A DNA stretch of 5,054 nucleotides from an uncultured Intestinimonas sp. (GCA_958435885.1 CAUBHZ010000170.1:1-5054); one strand, 5' to 3'. Numbered from the stretch's first letter, positions 1 through 5,019 are shown. Program-made: numbers and translations. Notes: generated from the letters alone by a model not told the origin.

Positions 1-102
1 GGTTACATATTCCGGTTTTGCACAAAATTATTTTCTTTTTTTCCACCTCTTCTATGACTCTTTACCCCATCGGTCTCTCGGCAGATATAAATCTCTGTAA
101 TG
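1..102. other. AT-rich non-coding flank downstream of the recombinase
   Basis: This stretch lies 3' of the recombinase and is clearly richer in A and T than the rest of the window, including a T-rich run around 28-42. I see no ORF with an SD and no convincing terminator hairpin on either strand. The composition change continues into the last codons of the recombinase (to about 130). Because TndX-type recombinase genes often sit near an element end, this could be an element/host junction, but no attachment site can be demonstrated from one window. Confidence 0.4.
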
Positions 103-1710
103 TTAAATTACTTTCCATATACTGTGATTCATGGGCGCAGAGCGTTCCAGCCTTTCTGACCAGCCAGCGGTGCGGCTGGTTACTTTTACTGTCACCGGAA
201 TCGTCCCATCCCCCTCCCGCTCCCCCACCTCAACATCCTCTACAAGGGCAAAAAGGAGGGCGGCATCCTCCTCCGGGGCTGACAGGACCCGGTCCAGGCT
301 CCGCTCCAGCTCCGCCCGGAGGGCCGTCAGGTCGGGGCCGCAGCCCTGGGGCAAGTCCGCCAGTTTTTGAGCTATCTCCCGCCGGCGAGTCTGGGCACGG
401 CCCAGCAGTTCCCGAAAACGCCCTTCCTCCAGTTCACCCAGCAGGCGACTCTCCCACAGCTCCCCCTCCAGCCGGTCCAGACGCCTGAGCTCCGCCTCCA
501 GGGCCGCCGTCTCCTCTCCCCCATTCTCCGGCGCCGCCCGGCGGACCAATTCCGCTAAAATCTCCCCACGCTCCGCCGCAGTGAGGGACACCGCCCGCTT
601 CAGGACCCGGCTCAGCAAATCTTCCAGGACCGGGTAGTGTATGGCATGGCTGCCGCAGGCGGCAGGCCCCTTCCGCTTATAGCGAGGACATACCAGCACG
701 GCGGGTGAGTCCTTCCGCCGGGTACCCGCGGACACCATGGCCCCACCGCAGGTCCCGCACCGGACCAGCCCTGCCAGCCGGTTCTGAAACCGCCCTCTTC
801 CGCTCCGTCCTCCCCTCCGGCTGGCCGCCAGCCGGAAGATCTCCCGGTCCACCAGTGCAGGATGGGTGCCCTCCACCACTGTCCATTCCTCCCGGGGAAC
901 GCCCTCCCGGACCTTGGCCTTGAAGGAGGGTTTCCGGGTGCGGCCCTGGGCAGTACAGCCCAGATAGGTTGGATTCCGCAGCAGCTTGGACACTGTGGAG
1001 GCCGTCCACACCGGCCCGCCCGGCCCGGGGCGCTCCCCGGAGCGGTGAAGGGCGGGACAGGCCACCTCCTGGTCGTTGAGCCGGCGGGCGATCTCTCCCG
1101 GCCGCATCCCAGCCGCCGCCTGGGCAAAGATCTCCCCCACCACCGTCGCTGCCGGCGGGTCGGGCAGGAGCCTGTTCTTGTCCGCCGGGTCTTTCCGGTA
1201 GCCATAGGGCGCCAGACTCCCCACATACCGCCCCTGGGCCCGGCGGACAGCCAGGGCGGAACGGATCTTTTTGCTGGCGTCCCGGGCGTACATCTCGTTG
1301 ACCACGTGCTGAAAGGGCGCCAGACCATTGTCCGGGCCCTGGGTGTCGAAGCCGTCGTTGACGGCGATGTAGCGCACATGCCGGGAGGGAAAGTAGACCT
1401 CCGCCAACTCCCCGGTGCGGATATAGTCCCGCCCCAGGCGGCTCAGGTCCTTGGTGAGGACCAGGTCCACCCGCCCCGCCTCCACGTCCTCCAGCAGCCG
1501 CTGGAGACCCGGACGCCGGAAGCTGGTGCCGGAAAAGCCATCGTCCACATATTCCCCAACCACCGTCCAGCCGTGGTCGGCGGCATAGGCGCGGAGCAGC
1601 GCCCGCTGCCCGCCGATGCTGACGCTCTCCCCCGCCCCGGCGTCGTCCCGGGACAGCCGCAGGTAGAGGGCCGCCCGGAGGCTCACCGTCCCGCCCGGTA
1701 CCGCCGCCAT
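103..1710 (-). CDS. Large serine recombinase (TndX-like, resolvase/integrase family)
   Basis: Site-specific DNA recombinase that joins DNA through a 5' phosphoserine intermediate; the family mobilises integrative elements in Firmicutes. Counting from the ATG at 1710 (535 aa), the N-terminal resolvase domain spans about 10-150. The catalytic serine is Ser20 in YLRLSRDD, and further family motifs are DDGFSGT (56-62) and TKDLSRLGRD (86-95). A 'Recombinase' domain follows at about 165-290, then a zinc ribbon with C318, C321, C341 and C352, then a charged region at about 395-480 that looks like the coiled coil inserted in large serine integrases. The length is normal and the ORF intact. The start is ambiguous. 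ATG 1710 has GGAGG only 4 nt upstream. GTG 1686 overlaps the stop of the upstream small ORF by 4 nt (GTGA), would place the serine at residue 12, and suits translational coupling. The final codons (MNHSIWKVI) are AT-rich, unlike the body. No partner mobilisation genes are visible, so which DNA it moves is unknown. Confidence 0.9.
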   Translation of the reverse strand: MAAVPGGTVSLRAALYLRLSRDDAGAGESVSIGGQRALLRAYAADHGWTVVGEYVDDGFSGTSFRRPGLQRLLEDVEAGRVDLVLTKDLSRLGRDYIRTGELAEVYFPSRHVRYIAVNDGFDTQGPDNGLAPFQHVVNEMYARDASKKIRSALAVRRAQGRYVGSLAPYGYRKDPADKNRLLPDPPAATVVGEIFAQAAAGMRPGEIARRLNDQEVACPALHRSGERPGPGGPVWTASTVSKLLRNPTYLGCTAQGRTRKPSFKAKVREGVPREEWTVVEGTHPALVDREIFRLAASRRGGRSGRGRFQNRLAGLVRCGTCGGAMVSAGTRRKDSPAVLVCPRYKRKGPAACGSHAIHYPVLEDLLSRVLKRAVSLTAAERGEILAELVRRAAPENGGEETAALEAELRRLDRLEGELWESRLLGELEEGRFRELLGRAQTRRREIAQKLADLPQGCGPDLTALRAELERSLDRVLSAPEEDAALLFALVEDVEVGEREGDGTIPVTVKVTSRTAGWSERLERSAPMNHSIWKVI

Positions 1711-1796
1711 ACCGCCTCCGTCAGCGCCGCCCGCAGACTTCCCTTCCCCGTCCCACGGACGGTGAGCCGGTACCGTTCAACTGCTTTTTTCCCCAT
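1683..1796 (-). CDS. Small basic protein upstream of and overlapping the recombinase
   Basis: A 37-codon ORF, ATG at 1796-1794 and TGA at 1685-1683. It begins MGKKAVERYRL and ends AVWRRYRAGR. It is strongly basic, with 3 Lys and 8 Arg against 2 Glu, and has no membrane segment. The translation signal is the strongest in the window: AAGGAGGTGA (complement of 1802-1811) matches the 16S anti-SD at all ten positions, with 8 nt between GGAGG and the ATG. Its TGA overlaps the GTG at 1686 by 4 nt, so it could couple translation to the recombinase, as a leader peptide or as a small DNA-binding accessory factor. I do not recognise the family; both roles are inference. It could also be only a translated leader with no stable product. 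Confidence 0.6.
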   Translation of the reverse strand: MGKKAVERYRLTVRGTGKGSLRAALTEAVWRRYRAGR

Positions 1797-1801
1797 CTCG
1801 G

Positions 1802-1811
1802 TCACCTCCTT
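1802..1811 (-). promoter_or_regulatory. Perfect Shine-Dalgarno for the small upstream ORF
   Basis: The minus strand reads AAGGAGGTGA, a full ten-base match to the 3' end of 16S rRNA. The next in-frame start is the ATG at 1796. It marks 1796 as a real translation start even though the product is only 37 aa, and it serves no other start on this strand. Confidence 0.75.
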
Positions 1812-1851
1812 CCTCCACTCTATGCCGACCGGCCTGTCCTCCTTGCCCCGA

Positions 1852-1881
1852 TTGACAGCTCCCCTTTTGATGGCGTATAAT
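1852..1881 (+). promoter_or_regulatory. Sigma-A-type promoter of the eutS-eutS-eutP unit
   Basis: TTGACA at 1852-1857 and TATAAT at 1876-1881 are both perfect consensus hexamers, separated by 18 nt. Transcription should start near 1888, giving a leader of about 34 nt before the ATG at 1922. This excludes upstream in-frame start 1880, which lies inside the -10 box. No operator, riboswitch or terminator is visible in the short leader, so expression looks constitutive or controlled by a factor I cannot identify. Confidence 0.85.
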
Positions 1882-1905
1882 GATAAAAACCAAATCTATC
1901 ACCAT

Positions 1906-1911
1906 GGAGGG
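1906..1911 (+). promoter_or_regulatory. Ribosome binding site deciding the first eutS start
   Basis: GGAGGG lies 10 nt before the ATG at 1922. The in-frame ATG at 1904 overlaps this site and has no SD of its own, and the ATG at 1914 is in another frame and too close. The site therefore supports 1922 as the start. Confidence 0.7.
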
Positions 1912-1921
1912 ACATGAGCCC

Positions 1922-2284
1922 ATGAGCGACACCAATGATAAGATCCGAATCGTACAGGAGACAGTGGCTGGCAAGGAGATCACCTTTGCACATGTGATCG
2001 GCGGACCCGCCCCCATCATCTATCAGAAGCTGGGTCTCAACCCCTCCATCGACTACGGCTCCGCCGCCATCGGCCTCATGAATCTGACCCCGCCGGAGTC
2101 CGCGGTCATCGCCGCCGACATCGCCGTCAAGAGCGGCGACGTCTATCTGGGCTTTGCCGACCGTTTCACCGGCACCGTCATCATCACCGGTGAGCTGGCC
2201 GACGTCACCACCGCCCTCACCGAGATCGTGGACTACTTCCGGGACACCCTGGGCTACGTGGTCTGCAAGATCACCAAGCGCTGA
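1922..2284 (+). CDS. eutS: EutS-family microcompartment shell protein, copy 1 (EutS/PduU type)
   Basis: Structural shell protein of a bacterial microcompartment, the protein-walled organelle that encloses aldehyde-producing catabolism such as ethanolamine or propanediol breakdown. The 120-aa product matches the usual EutS/PduU length of roughly 110-120. Residues 8-27 (IRIVQETVAGKEITFAHVIG) correspond to the N-terminal segment that forms a beta-barrel in this permuted BMC fold. Residues 48-90 carry the BMC core, with IGLMNLTPPESAVIAADIAVK followed by SGDVYLGFADRF, closely like known EutS. The protein ends in CKITKR, similar to the CDMTKS type of ending in enteric EutS. It is the first gene after a consensus promoter and is followed 8 nt later by a paralogue. 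EutS and PduU are hard to tell apart without an alignment, so the encapsulated substrate cannot be inferred from this gene. Confidence 0.9.
   Translation: MSDTNDKIRIVQETVAGKEITFAHVIGGPAPIIYQKLGLNPSIDYGSAAIGLMNLTPPESAVIAADIAVKSGDVYLGFADRFTGTVIITGELADVTTALTEIVDYFRDTLGYVVCKITKR
2111..2142 (+). repeat. Direct repeat unit shared by the two eutS copies (unit 1)
   Basis: The 32 nt at 2111-2142 match 2551-2582 at 30 positions, starting GCCGCCGACATCGCC and ending AAGAGCGGCGACGT. Both encode the conserved AADIA(V/M)KSGDV segment in the same frame. The identity reflects paralogy plus shared codon preference, possibly with gene conversion; it is not a mobile or regulatory repeat. Confidence 0.6.
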
Positions 2285-2292
2285 GGCCTGCC

Positions 2293-2724
2293 ATGGGACA
2301 GCGAATGACGACGGAGGAGTTCCTGGAAAGGGTCTTCTCCCGCAGCTATGAGGAGCTCAGGGGCAGAGATCTGCGCCTGGTCCGGGTGAAGGTGGTGGGC
2401 CGGGAGGTCTCCCTGGCCCAACTCATCGGCGTGTCCGACCGGCGCATTTATGAAAACCTGGGCCTCCACATCGGCACCCACCTGGGGGAGGACCACACCG
2501 GCGAGTCCATCGGCCTCCTCCACATCACCCCCTGGGAGGCCACCGTGGCCGCCGCCGACATCGCCATGAAGAGCGGCGACGTGGAGCTGGGTTTCCTGGA
2601 CCGGTTCAGCGGGGCCGTGATCCTGCTGGGAAACCGGGAGGAGGTTAAGTCCGCCCTGCGGCACGTGCTGGACTTCTTCCGGGACGAGCTGGGGTTCCCC
2701 GTGTGTGAACTGACGGAGCGATAG
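2293..2724 (+). CDS. eutS: EutS-family microcompartment shell protein, copy 2, with N-terminal extension
   Basis: Second EutS/PduU-type shell protein, 143 aa and so about 23 residues longer than copy 1. The shared part begins near residue 27 (LRLVRVKVVGREVSLAQLIG) and includes IGLLHITPWEATVAAADIAMK (73-93) and SGDVELGFLDRFSGAVILLG (94-113), ending CELTER. Two differences stand out. Residues 5-23 form a predicted amphipathic helix (F10, L11, V14, F15, Y19 and L22 on one face). A short insertion around 60-71 (HIGTHLGEDHTG) lies before the BMC core. The gene starts 8 nt after the stop of copy 1 with only a weak SD (GAGG at 2283-2286), so it probably depends on translational coupling. ATG 2305 is an alternative start that keeps the helix. 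A tandem duplication followed by divergence is the likely origin; mixed hexamers with copy 1, or a distinct position in the shell, are possible. Confidence 0.87.
   Translation: MGQRMTTEEFLERVFSRSYEELRGRDLRLVRVKVVGREVSLAQLIGVSDRRIYENLGLHIGTHLGEDHTGESIGLLHITPWEATVAAADIAMKSGDVELGFLDRFSGAVILLGNREEVKSALRHVLDFFRDELGFPVCELTER
2551..2582 (+). repeat. Direct repeat unit shared by the two eutS copies (unit 2)
   Basis: Partner of the 2111-2142 unit, 440 nt downstream and in frame, with two mismatches in the codon that is GTC in copy 1 and ATG in copy 2. It is a possible substrate for homologous recombination that would fuse the two shell genes in frame. Confidence 0.6.
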
Positions 2725-2736
2725 GAGGTCACTGCC

Positions 2737-3276
2737 ATGAAAAAGCTGTTTCTCATGGGCCGGAGCGAGGCCGGCAAGACCTCCCTCACCCAGATTCTCA
2801 ACGGCGAGGAGCTCCACTACCACAAGACCCAGTACACCAACACCAACGACGACATCATCGACACCCCCGGTGAGTACTCCGAGACCAAGCGCTGCGGTCT
2901 GGGGCTGGCCTGCTTCTCCTTCGAGGCCGACGTGCTGGCCCTCCTCATCGCCGCCGACGAGCCCTTCAGCGTCTTTGAGGCCAACTGCCAGTGCTTCACC
3001 AACCGCCCCCTCATCGGCATCATCACCAAGATCGACTCCCCCTATGCCAATGTGCCCATGGTGCGCAACTGGATGATCAACTCCGGCTGTGAGCGTATCT
3101 TTGAGGTGAGCAGCCTCACCAGAGAGGGCATCCAGGAGCTCATCGACTATCTGAAGGACGATCCGGTGAAGCTGACCCTGGAGGAGGCCAAGGACCGGCA
3201 GCGCCAGGGCATCCCCGAGTGGCGGGACCCCGCCGAGTGGAGGCGGGAGACGGTCGCCCTCCCCCGCCGGGCTTGA
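2737..3276 (+). CDS. eutP: EutP/PduV-type P-loop GTPase associated with microcompartments
   Basis: Small Ras-like NTPase of the EutP/PduV family, encoded in ethanolamine and propanediol utilisation loci. PduV has been linked to microcompartment positioning, and some EutP proteins are reported to have acetate kinase activity, so the exact role is unsettled. In the 179-aa product the Walker A motif is GRSEAGKTS (8-16), G3 is DTPGEY (42-47), G4 is TKID (97-100, a variant of NKxD) and G5 is near SSLT (125-128). The GTPase fold ends around residue 143. A charged tail of about 35 residues follows (EEAKDRQRQGIPEWRDPAEW) and makes it longer than typical EutP of about 140-160 aa. The SD AGGAGGT (2723-2729) overlaps the stop of the second eutS, indicating cotranslation in one operon. 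The gene order eutS-eutP matches the start of classic eut operons, but no further eut gene follows. Confidence 0.88.
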   Translation: MKKLFLMGRSEAGKTSLTQILNGEELHYHKTQYTNTNDDIIDTPGEYSETKRCGLGLACFSFEADVLALLIAADEPFSVFEANCQCFTNRPLIGIITKIDSPYANVPMVRNWMINSGCERIFEVSSLTREGIQELIDYLKDDPVKLTLEEAKDRQRQGIPEWRDPAEWRRETVALPRRA

Positions 3277-3302
3277 CAGGGCATCCTTTTATTTGATACA
3301 AT
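3273..3302 (+). promoter_or_regulatory. Sigma-A-type promoter at the eutP stop codon
   Basis: TTGACA at 3273-3278 and TACAAT (one mismatch to TATAAT) at 3297-3302 are 18 nt apart, the same spacing as the eutS promoter. The -35 box overlaps the eutP stop TGA (3274-3276). Transcription should start at about 3308-3310, 180 nt or more ahead of larE. It therefore drives either a separate small RNA or a long larE leader. Confidence 0.75.
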
Positions 3303-3308
3303 AGGAAA

Positions 3309-3454
3309 GATTTGAGCGGTCAGAAGGCCGTTCTCTGGCCCAGAAGGGTCTTTTCCACGCATTGATCCGGTATTTTCCTGTCATATCGCCACCCGCGCGG
3401 TGAGAACGCCGCGCCGCGGCCAGAAGGCACGCCAGCTTTGGCGTGCCCTTTTTT
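3309..3454 (+). ncRNA. Candidate structured small RNA or terminating leader of the lar operon
   Basis: This non-coding stretch between a strong promoter and an intrinsic terminator would give an RNA of about 145 nt. Two hairpins can be drawn by hand. One has stem GGCC 3326-3329 with GGCC 3337-3340 and loop GTTCTCT. The other has stem GCGCGG 3395-3400 with CCGCGC 3409-3414 and loop TGAGAACG. The loops contain perfectly complementary GTTCTC (3330-3335) and GAGAAC (3402-3407), so a kissing interaction is possible. CAGAAGG occurs at 3321, 3341 and 3421. No SD-led ORF lies inside. I did not recognise a known riboswitch, T-box or 6S RNA signature. Position before nickel-cofactor genes makes a metal or cofactor sensor conceivable, but an independent sRNA fits equally well. 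Confidence 0.45.
3426..3454 (+). terminator. Rho-independent terminator between eutP and larE
   Basis: A perfect 9-bp stem pairs GGCACGCCA (3426-3434) with TGGCGTGCC (3439-3447) around the tetraloop GCTT. One C and then six T residues (3449-3454) follow, with a second T tract just after. It would end transcripts from the eut unit and from the promoter at 3273. Because it lies 37 nt before the larE start and no promoter is evident after it, larE expression probably needs readthrough. Confidence 0.9.
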
Positions 3455-3475
3455 GTCTTTTTGTATTTTCCCAAC

Positions 3476-3483
3476 GAGGAGGA
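3476..3483 (+). promoter_or_regulatory. Ribosome binding site deciding the larE start
   Basis: GAGGAGGA ends 8 nt before the ATG at 3492. A longer in-frame reading from a TTG at 3438 would begin inside the terminator hairpin with no SD and an unconserved N-terminus, so 3492 is preferred. Confidence 0.75.
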
Positions 3484-3491
3484 CGTCCCCC

Positions 3492-4235
3492 ATGACCTTA
3501 GCCGAATACTTCAGCGCCCATCCCAGAGCCGCCCTGGCCTTCTCCGGCGGCGTGGATTCCGCCTACCTGCTGTGGGCGGGCAAGCACTACGGCTGTGACC
3601 TCACAGCCTACTATGTCCACACCGCTTTCCAGCCGGAATTCGAATTCCGGGATGCCCGGCGTCTGGCCAAAGAGGTCGGCGTGCCCATGGTGGTGGTGGA
3701 GGCCGATATCCTGTCGGTGCCCCTGGCCGCCGCCAACGGACCCGACCGGTGCTACCATTGCAAGACCGCCCTCTTTACCAAGCTGTGGGAGTGCGCCCGC
3801 CGGGACGGCCATACCCTGCTGCTGGACGGCACCAACGCCTCCGACGACGCCGGGGACCGCCCCGGCATGAAGGCCCTCCGGGAGCTGGCGGTGGAGTCCC
3901 CCCTGCGGCTGTGCGGACTCACCAAGGCCGACGTCCGGGCGGCCTCAAAGGAGGCCGGCCTCTTCACCTGGGACAAGCCGGCCTACGCCTGCCTGGCCAC
4001 CCGTATCCCCACCGGCCGGACCATCACCAGAGAGGACCTGGAGCGGGTGGAGAAGGCGGAGGATGCCCTCTTTGCCCTGGGATTCACCGATTTCCGGGTG
4101 CGGCTCCTGGCCGACGCCGCCCGCATCCAGCTGCCGGAGGGCCAGTGGGATAGGGCCGCCGGGCAGCGGAAGGAGATCCTGGCCGCCCTGAAGCCTTGGT
4201 TTTCCGCGGTGACCCTGGACCTGGAGACACGCTGA
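3492..4235 (+). CDS. larE: LarE, ATP-dependent sulfur transferase of nickel-pincer cofactor synthesis
   Basis: LarE activates the carboxylates of pyridinium-3,5-biscarboxylic acid mononucleotide with ATP and replaces them with thiocarboxylates, the second step in making the nickel-pincer nucleotide cofactor of lactate racemase. The 247-aa product has the PP-loop SGGVDS at 18-23 and the family segments LLLDGTNASDD (109-119) and RPGMKAL (123-129). It also has KPAYACLATRIPTG (162-175), and RVRLLADAARIQLPE near the C-terminus. It carries C87 and C90 in RCYHCK plus C167 in the KPAYAC segment. Some LarE proteins use one sacrificial cysteine as sulfur donor; others use three cysteines to hold a [4Fe-4S] cluster that relays sulfur. 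This one should be of the cluster type, an inference from the cysteine pattern. It is the first gene of a larE-larB-larC unit, 15 nt before larB, behind a terminator that may control it. Confidence 0.93.
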   Translation: MTLAEYFSAHPRAALAFSGGVDSAYLLWAGKHYGCDLTAYYVHTAFQPEFEFRDARRLAKEVGVPMVVVEADILSVPLAAANGPDRCYHCKTALFTKLWECARRDGHTLLLDGTNASDDAGDRPGMKALRELAVESPLRLCGLTKADVRAASKEAGLFTWDKPAYACLATRIPTGRTITREDLERVEKAEDALFALGFTDFRVRLLADAARIQLPEGQWDRAAGQRKEILAALKPWFSAVTLDLETR

Positions 4236-4250
4236 GAAGGAGGAGCGGAC

Positions 4251-5018
4251 ATGGACAACAAACATGAGATCCTGGAGCTCTTACGGGCTGTGGCGGCGGG
4301 AAAGACCGCCCCGGAGGACGCCCTGCTGGAGCTGAAGACGGAGCCCTTCGCTGACCTAGGCTACGCCAAGGTGGACTTCCACCGGGGGGTCCGCCAGGGC
4401 GCCGCCGAAGTCATCTACGGGGCCTCCAAGACGGCGGAGCAGATCCTGGGCATCGTCCGGGCCATGGGGGAGCGGAACTGCCGCAACATCCTCATTACCC
4501 GCATGGACCAGGAGAAGGCCGACGTCCTCACCCAGGCCGGTGTGGACCTGGAATACCACGCCGACGCCCGGCTGGGCATCGCTCTGCCCGGTCCCCGGCC
4601 CGCCCTGGGCTCCATCGTGGTGTGCACCGGCGGCACCAGCGATCAACCGGTGGCCGAGGAGGCCGCCCTCACCGCCGAGGCCATGGGCAACAAGGTCACC
4701 CGGCTCTACGACGTGGGCGTGGCCGGCCTCCACCGGCTCCTCTCCAATCTGGAGCCCCTTATGTCCGCCCGGTGCGTCATTGCCGTGGCCGGCATGGAGG
4801 GGGCGCTGGCCTCGGTGGTGGGCGGACTGGTGGACTGCCCCGTGGTGGCTGTCCCCACCAGCGTGGGCTACGGCGCCAGCTTCGGCGGCCTCTCCGCCCT
4901 GCTGGCCATGCTCAACTCCTGCGCCTCCGGGTGCAGCGTGGTCAACATCGACAACGGCTTCGGCGCCGGCTATCTGGCCAGCATGATCAATCAAATGGAA
5001 GGACTGGAGGAGAAGTAA
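4251..5018 (+). CDS. larB: LarB, pyridinium-3,5-biscarboxylic acid mononucleotide synthase
   Basis: LarB carries out the first step of nickel-pincer cofactor synthesis: it carboxylates the pyridine ring of nicotinic acid adenine dinucleotide and hydrolyses the anhydride, releasing AMP. The 255-aa product shows the family's N-terminal segment, FHRGVRQGAAEVIYGASKT (43-61). The C-terminal PurE-like domain contains VCTGGTSDQPVAEEA (124-138), YDVGVAG (153-159), GMEGALASVVGG (181-192), VPTSVGYGAS (201-210) and NSCASG (222-227). C224 in NSCASG probably corresponds to the catalytic cysteine that binds the pyridine ring, and E183 to the conserved active-site glutamate; both follow from motif position, not alignment. 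Length is normal for the family. The SD AAGGAGGAG (4237-4245) lies just after the larE stop, and larC starts 1 nt after the larB stop, so the three genes form one translated unit. Confidence 0.94.
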   Translation: MDNKHEILELLRAVAAGKTAPEDALLELKTEPFADLGYAKVDFHRGVRQGAAEVIYGASKTAEQILGIVRAMGERNCRNILITRMDQEKADVLTQAGVDLEYHADARLGIALPGPRPALGSIVVCTGGTSDQPVAEEAALTAEAMGNKVTRLYDVGVAGLHRLLSNLEPLMSARCVIAVAGMEGALASVVGGLVDCPVVAVPTSVGYGASFGGLSALLAMLNSCASGCSVVNIDNGFGAGYLASMINQMEGLEEK

Positions 5019-5019
5019 C

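Noticed and set aside
18..42. Possible terminator TTTTGCACAAAA followed by a T-rich run
   Set aside because: At most four A-T pairs close a usable loop; too weak to call a terminator.
61..91. TTTACC and TATAAA as a plus-strand promoter
   Set aside because: The spacing is 19 nt with a poor -35 and no plus-strand gene follows; expected by chance in AT-rich DNA.
34..1825. Similar short pyrimidine-rich segments on both sides of the recombinase (around 34-60 and 1783-1822) as attachment repeats
   Set aside because: The resemblance comes from T runs and SD-complement sequences; no exact repeat long enough to be an attachment core was found.
18..1917. Long open frames on the strand opposite the recombinase
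   Set aside because: They are rich in Pro, Gly and Arg, have no domain motifs or SD, and lie wholly opposite a gene with clear catalytic motifs; GC-rich DNA yields such frames by chance.
1880..1921. Upstream in-frame starts for the first eutS (1880 and 1904)
   Set aside because: 1880 lies inside the TATAAT box and would not be in the transcript; 1904 has no SD and overlaps the GGAGGG that serves 1922. The added residues do not resemble EutS N-termini.
1797..1925. Minus-strand promoter for the recombinase unit
   Set aside because: ATTATA and TATCAT elements occur, but none has an acceptable -35 at 16-18 nt, so no promoter is called although one must exist nearby.
3438..3491. N-terminal extension of LarE from a TTG at 3438
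   Set aside because: It begins inside the terminator hairpin, lacks an SD, and the added residues are low-complexity translation of the T tract.
3400..3502. GTG-initiated 33-codon frame through the leader, overlapping the larE start
   Set aside because: It has no SD and would run through the terminator; it reads as a random open frame.
4356..4994. Minus-strand 212-codon frame opposite larB
   Set aside because: Its translation is dominated by Gly, His, Ala and Val, typical of antisense of a GC-rich gene, and larB is unambiguous on the plus strand.
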